Below, piece by piece: positions 10,335 to 19,994 of a DNA stretch of 64,000 nt; positions within the stretch are counted from its first letter, which is position 1, and each line of letters opens with the position of its first letter. The DNA is taken from contig JAFIEO010000022.1 in the NCBI GenBank assembly GCA_020832445.1, positions 84,483 through 148,482 of the forward strand, given 5' to 3'. The notes under the pieces were generated by a model. It saw only the letters and a list, made by a program, of their open reading frames with translations. It did no database searches and was not told where the DNA came from. Source of the stretch: Paracoccaceae bacterium (lineage in GTDB: Bacteria; Pseudomonadota; Alphaproteobacteria; Rhodobacterales; Rhodobacteraceae). The position numbers and the translations under genes are program-made.

Positions 10335-10384
10335 CGAAGCGGCAAGGATGCCGATTCGTAAAATCAGGGTTCAACGATGAACCC
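10335..10384 (+). promoter_or_regulatory. Putative ANTAR-target RNA: two hairpins with AxxGxx hexaloops
   Basis: P1 CGAAGCGGC-AAGGAT-GCCGATTCG (10335-10358); P2 GGGTTC-AACGAT-GAACCC (10367-10384); both loops have A1 and G4. Confidence 0.85.
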
Positions 10385-10394
10385 TTATGGGCAC

Positions 10395-10446
10395 AGCCGC
10401 CTGACCAGATTGCGCTTCCTGCGCGGTTCCGGTCGGCGGCTTTTTT
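10395..10446 (+). terminator. Intrinsic terminator upstream of nrtA (attenuator of the nas leader)
   Basis: AGCCGCC(T)GACC ... GGTCGGCGGCT followed by TTTTTT; 11 bp of pairing with one bulge. Confidence 0.85.
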
Positions 10447-10489
10447 CGTTTCGGCCCCCAAATTCAGGCCACAGCCAGAGGACATCACC

Positions 10490-11854
10490 ATGATCCGCAA
10501 GCTTCTCGCATCCACTTCCATCATCGCCGCATTCGGCGCGGCGTCCCTGCAAGCCGACACATTCCCTGAAATCGACGACCTGACACTGGGCTTCATCAAG
10601 CTGACAGACATGGCCCCGCTCGCCATTGCATATGAGCGCGGCTATTTCGAAGATGAAGGTCTTTTCGTCACGCTGGAAGCGCAAGCCAACTGGAAAGTGC
10701 TGATTGACGGCGTGATTGACGGCAACCTGCACGGCGCGCATATGCTGGCGGGCCAACCCTTGGCCGCAACCATCGGCTTTGGCACATCCGCCCATATCGT
10801 CACGCCGTTTGTCATGGACCTGAACGGCAATGCCACGACCGTGTCGAACGAAGTCTGGGACCTGATGCGCCCTGCCATCCCGTCAGATGCGGATGGCAAG
10901 CCTGTCCACCCCATTTCCGCGAGAGCCCTGCGCCCCGCGCTGGAAGCGTTCGCCGATCAGGGCCGCCCGTTCAATATGGGCATGGTCTTTCCCGTCTCGA
11001 CACATAATTTCGAATTGCGCTACTGGCTGGCGGCGGGGGGCGTTCATCCGGGCTACTATAGTGCGGACAATATCAGCGGCCAGATCGGTGCCGAAGCGCT
11101 GCTGTCCGTGACCCCGCCCCCGCAAATGCCCGCCACGCTGGAGGCAGGAACGATTTCGGGCTACACCGTGGGCGAGCCTTGGAACCAGCAAGCCGTTGCA
11201 ATGGGCATCGGCGTGCCGGTCGCGACGGATCTGGATATCTTTCCCATGCGCGCCGAGAAGGTTCTGGGCCTGCGCGCCGATTTTGTCGAAGACAACCCCA
11301 ACACCGTCCGCGCCCTGACCCGCGCGCTGATCCGCGCGGCCATGTGGCTGGATGCAGATGACAACGCCAACCGCGACGAGGCCGTGCAGATCATCAGCCG
11401 CCCGAACTATGTGGGGGCTGATCCGGAAGTTCTGGCCAATTCCATGACGGGCACATTTGAATTCGAGCAGGGCGATGTGCGTCCGGTGCCCGATTTCAAC
11501 GTGTTTTTCCGTGACTACGCCAACTTCCCCTTCGTGTCGGATGCCGTGTGGTATCTGACCCAGATGCGCCGCTGGGGCCAGATTACCGAAGCAAAAAGCG
11601 ACGAGTGGTATGTTGAGACAGCGCGCAGCGTCTTTTTGTCTGATGTGTTTGAAGAGGCCGCCCAATCGCTGGTCGATGACGGGCTGGCACCGGCAGACGC
11701 CTTTCCCTTCGGCAGCGACGGCTTTCGCGATGTGGTCGATCACGCCATCGACGGCGTGCCCTATGATGGCCGCACCCCCAACGCCTATATCGACAGTCTG
11801 CCGATTGGTCTGAAGGGCGAACAAAGCGTCGTCGGCTCAGAGGTGCAGGGCTAA
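10490..11854 (+). CDS. nrtA: Nitrate ABC transporter, substrate-binding protein
   Basis: 454 aa; signal peptide; NrtA family sequence 'LTLGFIKLTDMAPLAIAYERGYFEDEGLFVTLEAQANWKVLIDGVIDGNLHGAHML'. Confidence 0.93.
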   Translation: MIRKLLASTSIIAAFGAASLQADTFPEIDDLTLGFIKLTDMAPLAIAYERGYFEDEGLFVTLEAQANWKVLIDGVIDGNLHGAHMLAGQPLAATIGFGTSAHIVTPFVMDLNGNATTVSNEVWDLMRPAIPSDADGKPVHPISARALRPALEAFADQGRPFNMGMVFPVSTHNFELRYWLAAGGVHPGYYSADNISGQIGAEALLSVTPPPQMPATLEAGTISGYTVGEPWNQQAVAMGIGVPVATDLDIFPMRAEKVLGLRADFVEDNPNTVRALTRALIRAAMWLDADDNANRDEAVQIISRPNYVGADPEVLANSMTGTFEFEQGDVRPVPDFNVFFRDYANFPFVSDAVWYLTQMRRWGQITEAKSDEWYVETARSVFLSDVFEEAAQSLVDDGLAPADAFPFGSDGFRDVVDHAIDGVPYDGRTPNAYIDSLPIGLKGEQSVVGSEVQG

Positions 11855-11889
11855 GGCCCCGCACCGGCCACAGGCAAGGAGTTTCTGAT

Positions 11890-12960
11890 ATGACTGCAAT
11901 CGATCCCACCCAAGTTCAGGCAGAACGTCGCGCGCGCCTGTTCACACGCATCAACAAGCTGGATGGCTGGTTCAAGGTTCTGGGCCTGTCGTTCATGACG
12001 CCGCTGTTGCGCGCGCTGGCAGGCGACAACCCCAAGGCACAGGGCAAACAATTGTGGCAATTGCTGGGGGTGCCGCTGCTGGCGATCCTTGGTTTTCTGC
12101 TGCTGTGGGGCAATCTGGCCCCGAAGGTTGAAACCTCGCTCGGGGCTATTCCCGGCCCTGTGCAGGTTTGGGAACAGGTGGGCGTGCTACACGCCGACCA
12201 TGTGGCGGAACGCGAACGCGAAAGCGCGTTCATGGAACGTCAGGCCGCCCGCAATGCCGAATTTATTGCCGCCGGTCAGGAAGACCGCGTACGCGAACGC
12301 ACCTACACCGGATCGCCCACCTATTACGACCAGATCTGGACGTCCGTGAAAACAGTCTTCTTCGGTTTCATGATTGCGACCGTTGTTGCCGTGCCGCTGG
12401 GCATTGCGGCGGGCCTGTCGCCCACCACGAATGCAGCCCTGAACCCGTTGATCCAGATATTCAAACCTGTCAGCCCGCTGGCATGGCTGCCGATAGTGAC
12501 GATGGTTGTTTCAGCCGTGTATGTCACGCAGGACGGCATGTTCTCGCGCGCATTTCTGACTTCGGCCATCACGGTGACGCTGTGTTCGCTATGGCCCACG
12601 CTGATCAACACCGCCCTTGGTGTGGCCAGTATTGACCGCGACCTGATTTCTGTCAGCCGCGTGCTGAAGCTGAACACATGGACCAAAATCACCCGTCTGG
12701 TGCTGCCATCGGCGCTGCCGCTTATCTTCACAGGGTTGCGGCTTAGCCTGGGAGTGGGCTGGATGGTGCTGATTGCGGCGGAAATGCTGGCGCAGAACCC
12801 AGGCCTTGGTAAATTCGTCTGGGACCAGTTCCAGAACGGGTCATCGGTCAGTCTGGCGCAAATCATGGTGGCAGTTTTCACCATCGGCATCATCGGCTTC
12901 TTGCTGGACCGGCTGATGTATGCGCTGCAATCGCTTTTCACCTTCTCGAATAACCGGTGA
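11890..12960 (+). CDS. nrtB: Nitrate ABC transporter, permease
   Basis: 356 aa; BPD_transp_1 style TM segments and 'EMLAQNPGLGKFVWDQFQNGSS'. Confidence 0.92.
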   Translation: MTAIDPTQVQAERRARLFTRINKLDGWFKVLGLSFMTPLLRALAGDNPKAQGKQLWQLLGVPLLAILGFLLLWGNLAPKVETSLGAIPGPVQVWEQVGVLHADHVAERERESAFMERQAARNAEFIAAGQEDRVRERTYTGSPTYYDQIWTSVKTVFFGFMIATVVAVPLGIAAGLSPTTNAALNPLIQIFKPVSPLAWLPIVTMVVSAVYVTQDGMFSRAFLTSAITVTLCSLWPTLINTALGVASIDRDLISVSRVLKLNTWTKITRLVLPSALPLIFTGLRLSLGVGWMVLIAAEMLAQNPGLGKFVWDQFQNGSSVSLAQIMVAVFTIGIIGFLLDRLMYALQSLFTFSNNR

Positions 12961-12965
12961 GCACC

Positions 12966-14627
12966 ATGGCAATTCTGGAATTCAAAAATGTCTGCAAGGG
13001 TTTTGGCACCGGACTGAACCGCGAGGAAGTTCTGAAAGACATCTCTTTGTCGGTGAAAGAGGGCGAGTTTCTGGCGATCCTTGGCTTTTCTGGCACAGGC
13101 AAGACCACGCTGATCAACCAGATCGCGGGCCTTGCCCAGCCTGACCGTGGGCAGGTTCTGTTCAGGGGCAAGCCCATCACCGGGCCGGGGCCGGAACGGG
13201 GGCTGGTGTTCCAGTCCTATTCACTGATGCCATGGCTGACAGTGGCGGGCAACGTGGCGCTGGCGGTCGATGCCGTGTATAAATCCGCCAGCCGTGCGGA
13301 ACGTGCCGCCATGGTCGACAAATACATCGCCATGGTGGGCCTTAGCCACGCCAAGGGGCGGCGGCCTGCGGAACTGTCGGGCGGCATGCGCCAGCGTGTA
13401 TCCGTAGCCCGTGCGCTGGCCATGAACCCCGAAGTTCTGCTGCTGGATGAACCGCTGTCGGCGCTGGACGCGCTGACGCGCGCCAATCTGCAAGACGAGA
13501 TTACGCAGATCTGGCAGGCCGATCAGAAAACCGTGGTGCTGATTACCAATGACGTGGATGAAGCGCTGCTGCTGGCGGACCGGATTATCCCGCTGAACCC
13601 TGATGGCACGCTGGGTGCGGCGTTCAAAGTGGCTATCCCGCGGCCACGCGCGCGCACCGCCATGAACAACGATCCGGTGTTCAAGAAACTGCGCGCGGAT
13701 GTGACGAAATACCTTATGGATGTGGGCATCGCCGCCAAGGTCGAGGAAACACGGGTCTTACCACAGGTCACGCCCCTTCACGGCACACCCAAAGCCTATG
13801 CACAAGCCGCCAAAAGCGGGCTTGATGAGAGGTATCTGGAATTCTCGCAGCTTTCAAAAGTGTATCCCACACCGGAAGGGCCGCTGACCGTGGTGGACCG
13901 GTTTGATCTGAAGATGAAGAAGGGCGAATTCATCAGCCTGATCGGGCATTCGGGCTGCGGCAAATCCACAGTTCTGACCATGGCTGCGGGCCTCAATGAC
14001 ATCTCGGGCGGCGCGATCAAGCTGGACGGGATGGAAGTGCGCGGCGCGGACCCTGAACGCGCTGTGGTGTTTCAGGCGCCCAGCCTGTTCCCGTGGCTGA
14101 CCGCCAAGGAAAACGTGGCCATGGGTGTGGACCGCGTATACCCGCGCGCTTCGCGGAGTGAGCGTCAGGACGTTGTCGAATACTACCTTGAGCGCGTGGG
14201 GCTGGGCGATGCGATGGACCGGCAGGCGGCGGACATGTCAAACGGCATGAAACAACGCGTGGGCATTGCGCGGGCTTTCGCACTTAGCCCCAAGCTGCTG
14301 CTTTTGGATGAACCTTTTGGCATGCTCGACAGCCTGACGCGCTGGGAATTGCAGGAAGTGTTGATGGAGGTGTGGTCGCGCACCAAGGTGACGGCGATCT
14401 GCGTCACCCATGACGTGGATGAAGCGATCCTGCTGGCCGACCGCGTGGTGATGATGACCAATGGCCCGCGCGCGCGCATCGGCAAAATTGTCGATGTGAA
14501 CCTGCCCCGCCCGCGCACCCGCAAGGCGCTGCTGGAACACCCCGATTACTACAATTACCGCGCCGAGGTTCTGCAATTCCTGGAGGATTACGAACATGGC
14601 GCGCACAAGAAGAAGGATGCCGCGTGA
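12966..14627 (+). CDS. Nitrate ABC transporter, ATP-binding protein with two fused nucleotide-binding domains (NrtC/NrtD-like)
   Basis: Two Walker A motifs (GFSGTGKTT, GHSGCGKST) and two ABC signatures ([30 protein letters not shown]) in one ORF. Confidence 0.92.
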   Translation: MAILEFKNVCKGFGTGLNREEVLKDISLSVKEGEFLAILGFSGTGKTTLINQIAGLAQPDRGQVLFRGKPITGPGPERGLVFQSYSLMPWLTVAGNVALAVDAVYKSASRAERAAMVDKYIAMVGLSHAKGRRPAELSGGMRQRVSVARALAMNPEVLLLDEPLSALDALTRANLQDEITQIWQADQKTVVLITNDVDEALLLADRIIPLNPDGTLGAAFKVAIPRPRARTAMNNDPVFKKLRADVTKYLMDVGIAAKVEETRVLPQVTPLHGTPKAYAQAAKSGLDERYLEFSQLSKVYPTPEGPLTVVDRFDLKMKKGEFISLIGHSGCGKSTVLTMAAGLNDISGGAIKLDGMEVRGADPERAVVFQAPSLFPWLTAKENVAMGVDRVYPRASRSERQDVVEYYLERVGLGDAMDRQAADMSNGMKQRVGIARAFALSPKLLLLDEPFGMLDSLTRWELQEVLMEVWSRTKVTAICVTHDVDEAILLADRVVMMTNGPRARIGKIVDVNLPRPRTRKALLEHPDYYNYRAEVLQFLEDYEHGAHKKKDAA

Positions 14628-17068
14628 TGAAACGCAAACTCGTAATCATCGGCGCGGGCATGGCCTCGGGGCGGGTGCTGGAACATCTGCTGGCAGGTGA
14701 CCCAGACGGCTGGGACGTAACCCTGTTCAATGCTGAACCGCGCGGGAACTATAACCGCATCATGCTGTCGCCGGTCCTGTCAGGCGAAAAGACCTATCAT
14801 GATATCGTCACCCATGACGATGATTTCTATGCGCAGCATAAGATCAACTGCCGCTTTGGCGAGGCCGTGGTGCGTATCGACCGCGAAAACAAGGTCGTCT
14901 ATTCCAACGAGGGCGGCGCGCCCTATGACAAGCTGCTGATCGCCACGGGATCGGCCCCGTTTATCATTCCGGTGCCCGGCCACGACCTGCCCGGTGTGAT
15001 CACTTACCGCGACATGGACGACACGCAGGCCATGATCGACGCATCCGACAAACCTGGCGCAAAAGCGGTCGTTATCGGCGGTGGCCTGTTGGGGCTGGAA
15101 GCGGCGGCAGGGCTGAAGGCGCGCGGCATGGAGGTGGCAGTTATTCACCTGATGGGCCATCTGATGGAGCGCCAGCTGGACCCCGCCGCAGGCTACCTGC
15201 TGCAAAAGGATCTGGAGGCGCGCGGCATCACCGTGCATTGCAAGGGCGCCACCAAGGCCGTTCTGGGCACGGACAGGGTTGAGGCGGTCTTGCTGGACGA
15301 TGGCACCGTGTATGACGCAGATCAGGTGTGCATGGCCGTGGGCATTCGCCCGGAGGTGCGCATCGCAACCGATGCCGGTTTGGAAATCGGGCGCGGGATT
15401 ACTGTGAATGACCAGATGGTCACATCCGACCCCGATATTCTGGCAGTCGGCGAATGTGTGGAGCATAACGCGCAGCTTTTCGGGCTGGTCGCCCCCCTTT
15501 ATGATCAGGCGAAAGTCGTTGCTGCGACACTGCTGAACAAGGACGCGGGTTTTCAGCCCGTCCAGACCGCAACCAAACTGAAGGTCACAGGCGTGGACCT
15601 GTTCAGCGCAGGCGATTTCGCCGATGCGGACGGGCGCGAAGATATCGTGTTCCGCGACCCTGCGCGCGGCGTCTACAAGCGGCTCGTGATCGAGGATAAC
15701 CGCCTGATTGGTGCCGTCATGTATGGCGAAACGGGCGACGGGTCTTGGTTCTTTGGCCTGATCAAGGATGGCACGGATATATCCGAAATGCGTGACACGC
15801 TGATCTTTGGCCCTGCTTATCAAGGGGGTGGCCAAACGGACCCTTTGGCAGCCGTTGCAGCCTTGCCGCTTGATGCGGAAATCTGTGGCTGTAACGGCAT
15901 TTGCAAAGGCACCATCGTTTCGGCGATCGAAGGGGGGGCTGCATCCCTTGCCGATATCAAGGCACAGACCAAGGCCAGCGCGTCTTGTGGCACCTGCACA
16001 GGGCTGGTGGAACAGGTTCTTGCCAGCACACTCGGCGATGCGTTCAAGATGCCTGCCGCACAACCCATGTGCGGCTGCACCGAGCTGACGCATGAAGATG
16101 TGCGCCGCCTGATCAAGGCGCGCGAGTTGAAATCCATGCCGGCTGTCATGCAGGAACTGGGCTGGAAAACATCCTGCGGCTGCCACGTTTGCCGCCCTGC
16201 GCTGAATTTCTACCTGCTGGCCGATTGGCCGGAAGATTACACCGATGACGCGCAAAGCCGTTTTGTGAATGAACGCAACCACGCCAATATCCAGAAGGAC
16301 GGCACATATTCGGTGGTGCCGCGCATGTGGGGCGGCATGACCAACCCGCGCGAATTGCGCGCGGTTGCGGACGCCGCCGACAAATACGACATCCCGGCGG
16401 TCAAGGTTACAGGTGGTCAACGTATCGACCTGCTGGGTGTCAAAAAGGAACATCTGCCCCATATCTGGGCCGATCTGAACGCGGCGGGGCTGGTTTCCGG
16501 CCATGCCTATTCCAAGGGGCTGCGCACAGTCAAAACCTGTGTCGGCACGGATTTCTGCCGCTTTGGCACGCAGGATTCCACAGGGCTGGGCATCAAGCTG
16601 GAAAAACGCCTTTGGGGGTCATGGACACCGCATAAGGTCAAGCTGGCCGTGTCGGGCTGCCCGCGCAACTGCGCCGAGGCGACCTGCAAGGATGTGGGCA
16701 TTGTTTGTGTCGATTCCGGGTTCGAAATTGGCGTGGGCGGTGCGGCAGGCATGGATTTGAAAGAGGTGGAGCGTCTGGCGAAAGTGGCCACCGAACAGGA
16801 AGCCATCGACCTGACCGTGGCCTTTGTCCAGCTGTACCGCGAACACGCCAAACATCTGGACCGGCCCTATAAATGGCTGGCCAAGGTGGGGCTGGAATGG
16901 GTGCAGGCGCAGATCGTCGAGGATCTGGACAATCGCGCGGCGCTGATCCAGCGCTTCGATCTGTCGCAAACCATCTATCAGCGCGACCCGTGGGCCGACC
17001 GCGCAACCCCACAGGCGAGTGCCGATTTCGCCCCATTAGCCGATCTTACGAAGGAGGCCGCGGAATGA
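14627..17068 (+). CDS. nirB: Assimilatory nitrite reductase [NAD(P)H], large subunit
   Basis: FAD/NAD domain, two BFD-like Cys motifs, siroheme/4Fe4S motif 'TCVGTDFCRFGTQDS...SGCPRNCAEATCKDVGIV'. Confidence 0.95.
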   Translation: MKRKLVIIGAGMASGRVLEHLLAGDPDGWDVTLFNAEPRGNYNRIMLSPVLSGEKTYHDIVTHDDDFYAQHKINCRFGEAVVRIDRENKVVYSNEGGAPYDKLLIATGSAPFIIPVPGHDLPGVITYRDMDDTQAMIDASDKPGAKAVVIGGGLLGLEAAAGLKARGMEVAVIHLMGHLMERQLDPAAGYLLQKDLEARGITVHCKGATKAVLGTDRVEAVLLDDGTVYDADQVCMAVGIRPEVRIATDAGLEIGRGITVNDQMVTSDPDILAVGECVEHNAQLFGLVAPLYDQAKVVAATLLNKDAGFQPVQTATKLKVTGVDLFSAGDFADADGREDIVFRDPARGVYKRLVIEDNRLIGAVMYGETGDGSWFFGLIKDGTDISEMRDTLIFGPAYQGGGQTDPLAAVAALPLDAEICGCNGICKGTIVSAIEGGAASLADIKAQTKASASCGTCTGLVEQVLASTLGDAFKMPAAQPMCGCTELTHEDVRRLIKARELKSMPAVMQELGWKTSCGCHVCRPALNFYLLADWPEDYTDDAQSRFVNERNHANIQKDGTYSVVPRMWGGMTNPRELRAVADAADKYDIPAVKVTGGQRIDLLGVKKEHLPHIWADLNAAGLVSGHAYSKGLRTVKTCVGTDFCRFGTQDSTGLGIKLEKRLWGSWTPHKVKLAVSGCPRNCAEATCKDVGIVCVDSGFEIGVGGAAGMDLKEVERLAKVATEQEAIDLTVAFVQLYREHAKHLDRPYKWLAKVGLEWVQAQIVEDLDNRAALIQRFDLSQTIYQRDPWADRATPQASADFAPLADLTKEAAE

Positions 17069-17397
17069 GCTGGCTGGATATCGGCGCATTGAACGACATC
17101 CCCCAACGGGGTGCGCGCGTGGTGAAAACCGTGCATGGCTGCGTGGCGGTGTTTCGCACGGGCGATGATCAGGTTTTTGCCACCGACGACCGTTGCCCGC
17201 ACAAGGGCGGGCCGTTGTCGGAAGGTATCGTGCATGGTCATGCAGTCACCTGTCCCTTGCATAACTGGGTGTTTTCACTGGAAACCGGCATGGCGCAGGG
17301 CGCAGATGAGGGGGCGGTTACCACATACCCCGCGCGCGTCGAGGGCGGGCGTATTCTGCTGGATGCCAAGCGCCTGATCCGGGGGGCTGCTGCATGA
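17065..17397 (+). CDS. nirD: Nitrite reductase small subunit (Rieske-type)
   Basis: 'DRCPHKGGPLSEGIVHGHAVTCPLHNWVFSLETG' Rieske motif; start set at ATG 17065. Confidence 0.93.
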   Translation: MSWLDIGALNDIPQRGARVVKTVHGCVAVFRTGDDQVFATDDRCPHKGGPLSEGIVHGHAVTCPLHNWVFSLETGMAQGADEGAVTTYPARVEGGRILLDAKRLIRGAAA

Positions 17398-19994
17398 ACG
17401 GGGTCCGCACCACCTGCCCCTATTGCGGCGTGGGCTGCGGGGTTCTGGTCACACCGGACGGCGCGGGCGGTGCAAGCGTCAAGGGCGACCCCGACCATCC
17501 GGCAAATTTCGGGCGGCTGTGCTCCAAAGGCACGGCGCTAGGTGAAACGCTGGGGCTGGACGGGCGCATCCTTGCGCCACAAGTGAACGGCCAGCCCGCC
17601 ACATGGGACGCGGCACTTGATCTGGTTGCAGACCGGTTTCAGACAGCCATCCGCGACCACGGCCCCGACAGCGTGGCGTTCTACCTGTCCGGCCAGATGC
17701 TGACCGAAGATTACTACGCCGCCAACAAGCTGATAAAGGGCTATATCGGCACGGCCAATGTGGACACGAATTCTCGGCTGTGCATGGCGTCCAGTGTCGC
17801 GGGGCACAAGCGCGCGTTTGGCGCGGACACTGTGCCCGGCACATATGACGATCTGGATCAGGCCGATCTGGTGGTGCTGGTGGGCAGCAACCTGGCATGG
17901 TGCCATCCGGTGCTTTATCAGCGGCTGGTTGCTGCGAAAAAGGCGCGTGGCACAAAGGTTGTGGTGGTTGACCCGCGCCGCACGGCCACTTGCGACATTG
18001 CCGATTTGCATCTGGCACTTGCGCCGGGCAGTGATGCCGCGCTGTTCAACGCCGCCCTTGTCGCGCTGGCAGATCGCGGTGCTGTGGATGAAACTTACGT
18101 CGCGCGCCATGTCACCGGGTTTGACGCGGCACTTGCCAGCGCCCGTTCCTCTGACCCTGCCATGACCGGGATTTCGGCGGATGATCTGGCCACTTTCCTT
18201 GACTGGTTCACCACAACCGAGCGTGTCGTGACCGTCTATTCCCAAGGGATCAACCAATCGGAAAGCGGCACAGACAAAGTGAACGCCATTCTGAACTGCC
18301 ATCTGGCAACAGGCCGCATTGGCCGCCCCGGCATGGGGCCGCTTTCAGTCACGGGCCAGCCCAACGCCATGGGCGGGCGCGAAGTGGGGGGGCTGGCCAA
18401 TATGCTGGCCTGCCATCTGGATATCGAAAACCCCGCCCACCGCGACGCGGTGCAGGGCTTCTGGAACAGTCCCACCATGCCCGACCGCCCCGGCCTTAAA
18501 GCGGTCGAGATGTTTGAGGCGGTCGCGCGGGGGCAAATCAAGGCGCTGTGGATCATCCACACCAACCCCGCCGTGTCGATGCCCGATGCCGATGCCGTGG
18601 CGCGCGCCATCAAGGGCTGCGATTTCGTGGTGCTCAGCGATGTGACCAAGACCGATACCACACGGCTGGCCGATGTTATCCTGCCCGCAACCGCATGGGG
18701 CGAAAAATCCGGCACTGTCACCAATTCCGATCGCACCATCAGCCGCCAGCGCCCGTTTCTGCCCGCACCGGGGCAAGCCCGCGATGACTGGCGCATGATC
18801 GCAGATGTGGCCGCGCGCATGGGCTGGGGCGATGCGTTCGGTTGGTCAAATGCGGGCGATGTGTTTGCCGAATACGCGGCACTTTCCGGCATTGCAGGTG
18901 ATCTGGGGCGCGATTTCGACATATCAGGGCTGGCGCAGGCCGATTATGACGCCCTGCCCCCCACCCGCTGGCCCGTCAGCGCACGCCAACAGGGCGGGCG
19001 GTTCTTCGCGCAAGGCGGGTTCTTCACCCCCGATCAACGCGCCCGTATGCTGCCCATCACCCCGCGCCTGCCTGTGGCCAAGACAGCGCCGCACTATCCG
19101 TTTCGCCTGAACACAGGCCGTGTGCGCGACCAGTGGCACACGATGACGCGCACAAGCCTTTCGCCGCGTCTGAACCAGCACATTGCCGAGCCGTTTTTGG
19201 AAATCCATCCGGACGACGCCGCCACCCTTGGCCTTGCACCCGCAACGCTGGCGCGCGTCACCAGCCCGCAAGGCGCGGCGATCCTGCGTGTGGCCATCAC
19301 GGACCGTGTGCAGCGCGGGCAGGTCTTTGCCCCCATGCACTGGACGGGCGACACGGCCCCCACAGGCCGCGTGGATGCGCTGGTCGCGGCAGTGACCGAC
19401 CCCGTATCAGGCCAACCCGAAAGCAAGGCTTCGGTCGTGGCTGTCACTGCTTTAAGCCCTGCATGGTATGGCTTTGCCGTATCAGTCGGGCCACAAACGC
19501 CCGACGCAGCTTATTGGGCACGCGCGCGCCATGCAGGCGGCTGGCGCAGTGAACTGGCGGGAACGGACGTGCCAGACGACTGGGAAGCCTATGCCCGCGC
19601 GCTGTTCAACCTGCCAGATGCCACCTGCCTGAGTGTCGAGGACCGCGTGCGCGGCACCCACCGCCTTGCCCTGATGGAGGGCGGGCGCACGCTTGCCGCG
19701 CTATTCGCCGCGCCTGAACCCGTGCAGCTTGCGCGCGGGCATCTGGCGGCACAGGTCGGACAGACGGGCGCAGCCCTGCTGGCCGGTCGCCCCGGTGCAG
19801 GTGTGGTCGATCCCGGCCCAACGGTTTGCGCGTGCCTGAATGTCGGGCTGAACACGATCACAGCGGCGATTGCAGCGCAAAATCTGATCTCGGTCGAGGA
19901 TATCGGCACAGCGCTACAGGCGGGCACAAGCTGCGGGTCCTGCCGCCCCGAACTGGCCGCCCTTCTGGCCGGACGGCTGGAGGCGGCGGAATGA
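17394..19994 (+). CDS. nasA: Assimilatory nitrate reductase catalytic subunit with C-terminal BFD-like domain
   Basis: 'RTTCPYCGVGCGVLV' [4Fe-4S] motif, molybdopterin oxidoreductase body, C-term 'TVCACLNVGLNTITAAI...GTSCGSCRPELAALL'. Confidence 0.95.
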   Translation: MNGVRTTCPYCGVGCGVLVTPDGAGGASVKGDPDHPANFGRLCSKGTALGETLGLDGRILAPQVNGQPATWDAALDLVADRFQTAIRDHGPDSVAFYLSGQMLTEDYYAANKLIKGYIGTANVDTNSRLCMASSVAGHKRAFGADTVPGTYDDLDQADLVVLVGSNLAWCHPVLYQRLVAAKKARGTKVVVVDPRRTATCDIADLHLALAPGSDAALFNAALVALADRGAVDETYVARHVTGFDAALASARSSDPAMTGISADDLATFLDWFTTTERVVTVYSQGINQSESGTDKVNAILNCHLATGRIGRPGMGPLSVTGQPNAMGGREVGGLANMLACHLDIENPAHRDAVQGFWNSPTMPDRPGLKAVEMFEAVARGQIKALWIIHTNPAVSMPDADAVARAIKGCDFVVLSDVTKTDTTRLADVILPATAWGEKSGTVTNSDRTISRQRPFLPAPGQARDDWRMIADVAARMGWGDAFGWSNAGDVFAEYAALSGIAGDLGRDFDISGLAQADYDALPPTRWPVSARQQGGRFFAQGGFFTPDQRARMLPITPRLPVAKTAPHYPFRLNTGRVRDQWHTMTRTSLSPRLNQHIAEPFLEIHPDDAATLGLAPATLARVTSPQGAAILRVAITDRVQRGQVFAPMHWTGDTAPTGRVDALVAAVTDPVSGQPESKASVVAVTALSPAWYGFAVSVGPQTPDAAYWARARHAGGWRSELAGTDVPDDWEAYARALFNLPDATCLSVEDRVRGTHRLALMEGGRTLAALFAAPEPVQLARGHLAAQVGQTGAALLAGRPGAGVVDPGPTVCACLNVGLNTITAAIAAQNLISVEDIGTALQAGTSCGSCRPELAALLAGRLEAAE

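Noticed and set aside
10883-11824. 313-aa minus-strand ORF inside nrtA
   Set aside because: Antisense to a well-supported gene and His/Arg/Gly-rich low-information composition
14780-16504. 574-aa minus-strand ORF inside nirB
   Set aside because: Antisense shadow ORF from high GC codon bias; nirB on the + strand is unambiguous
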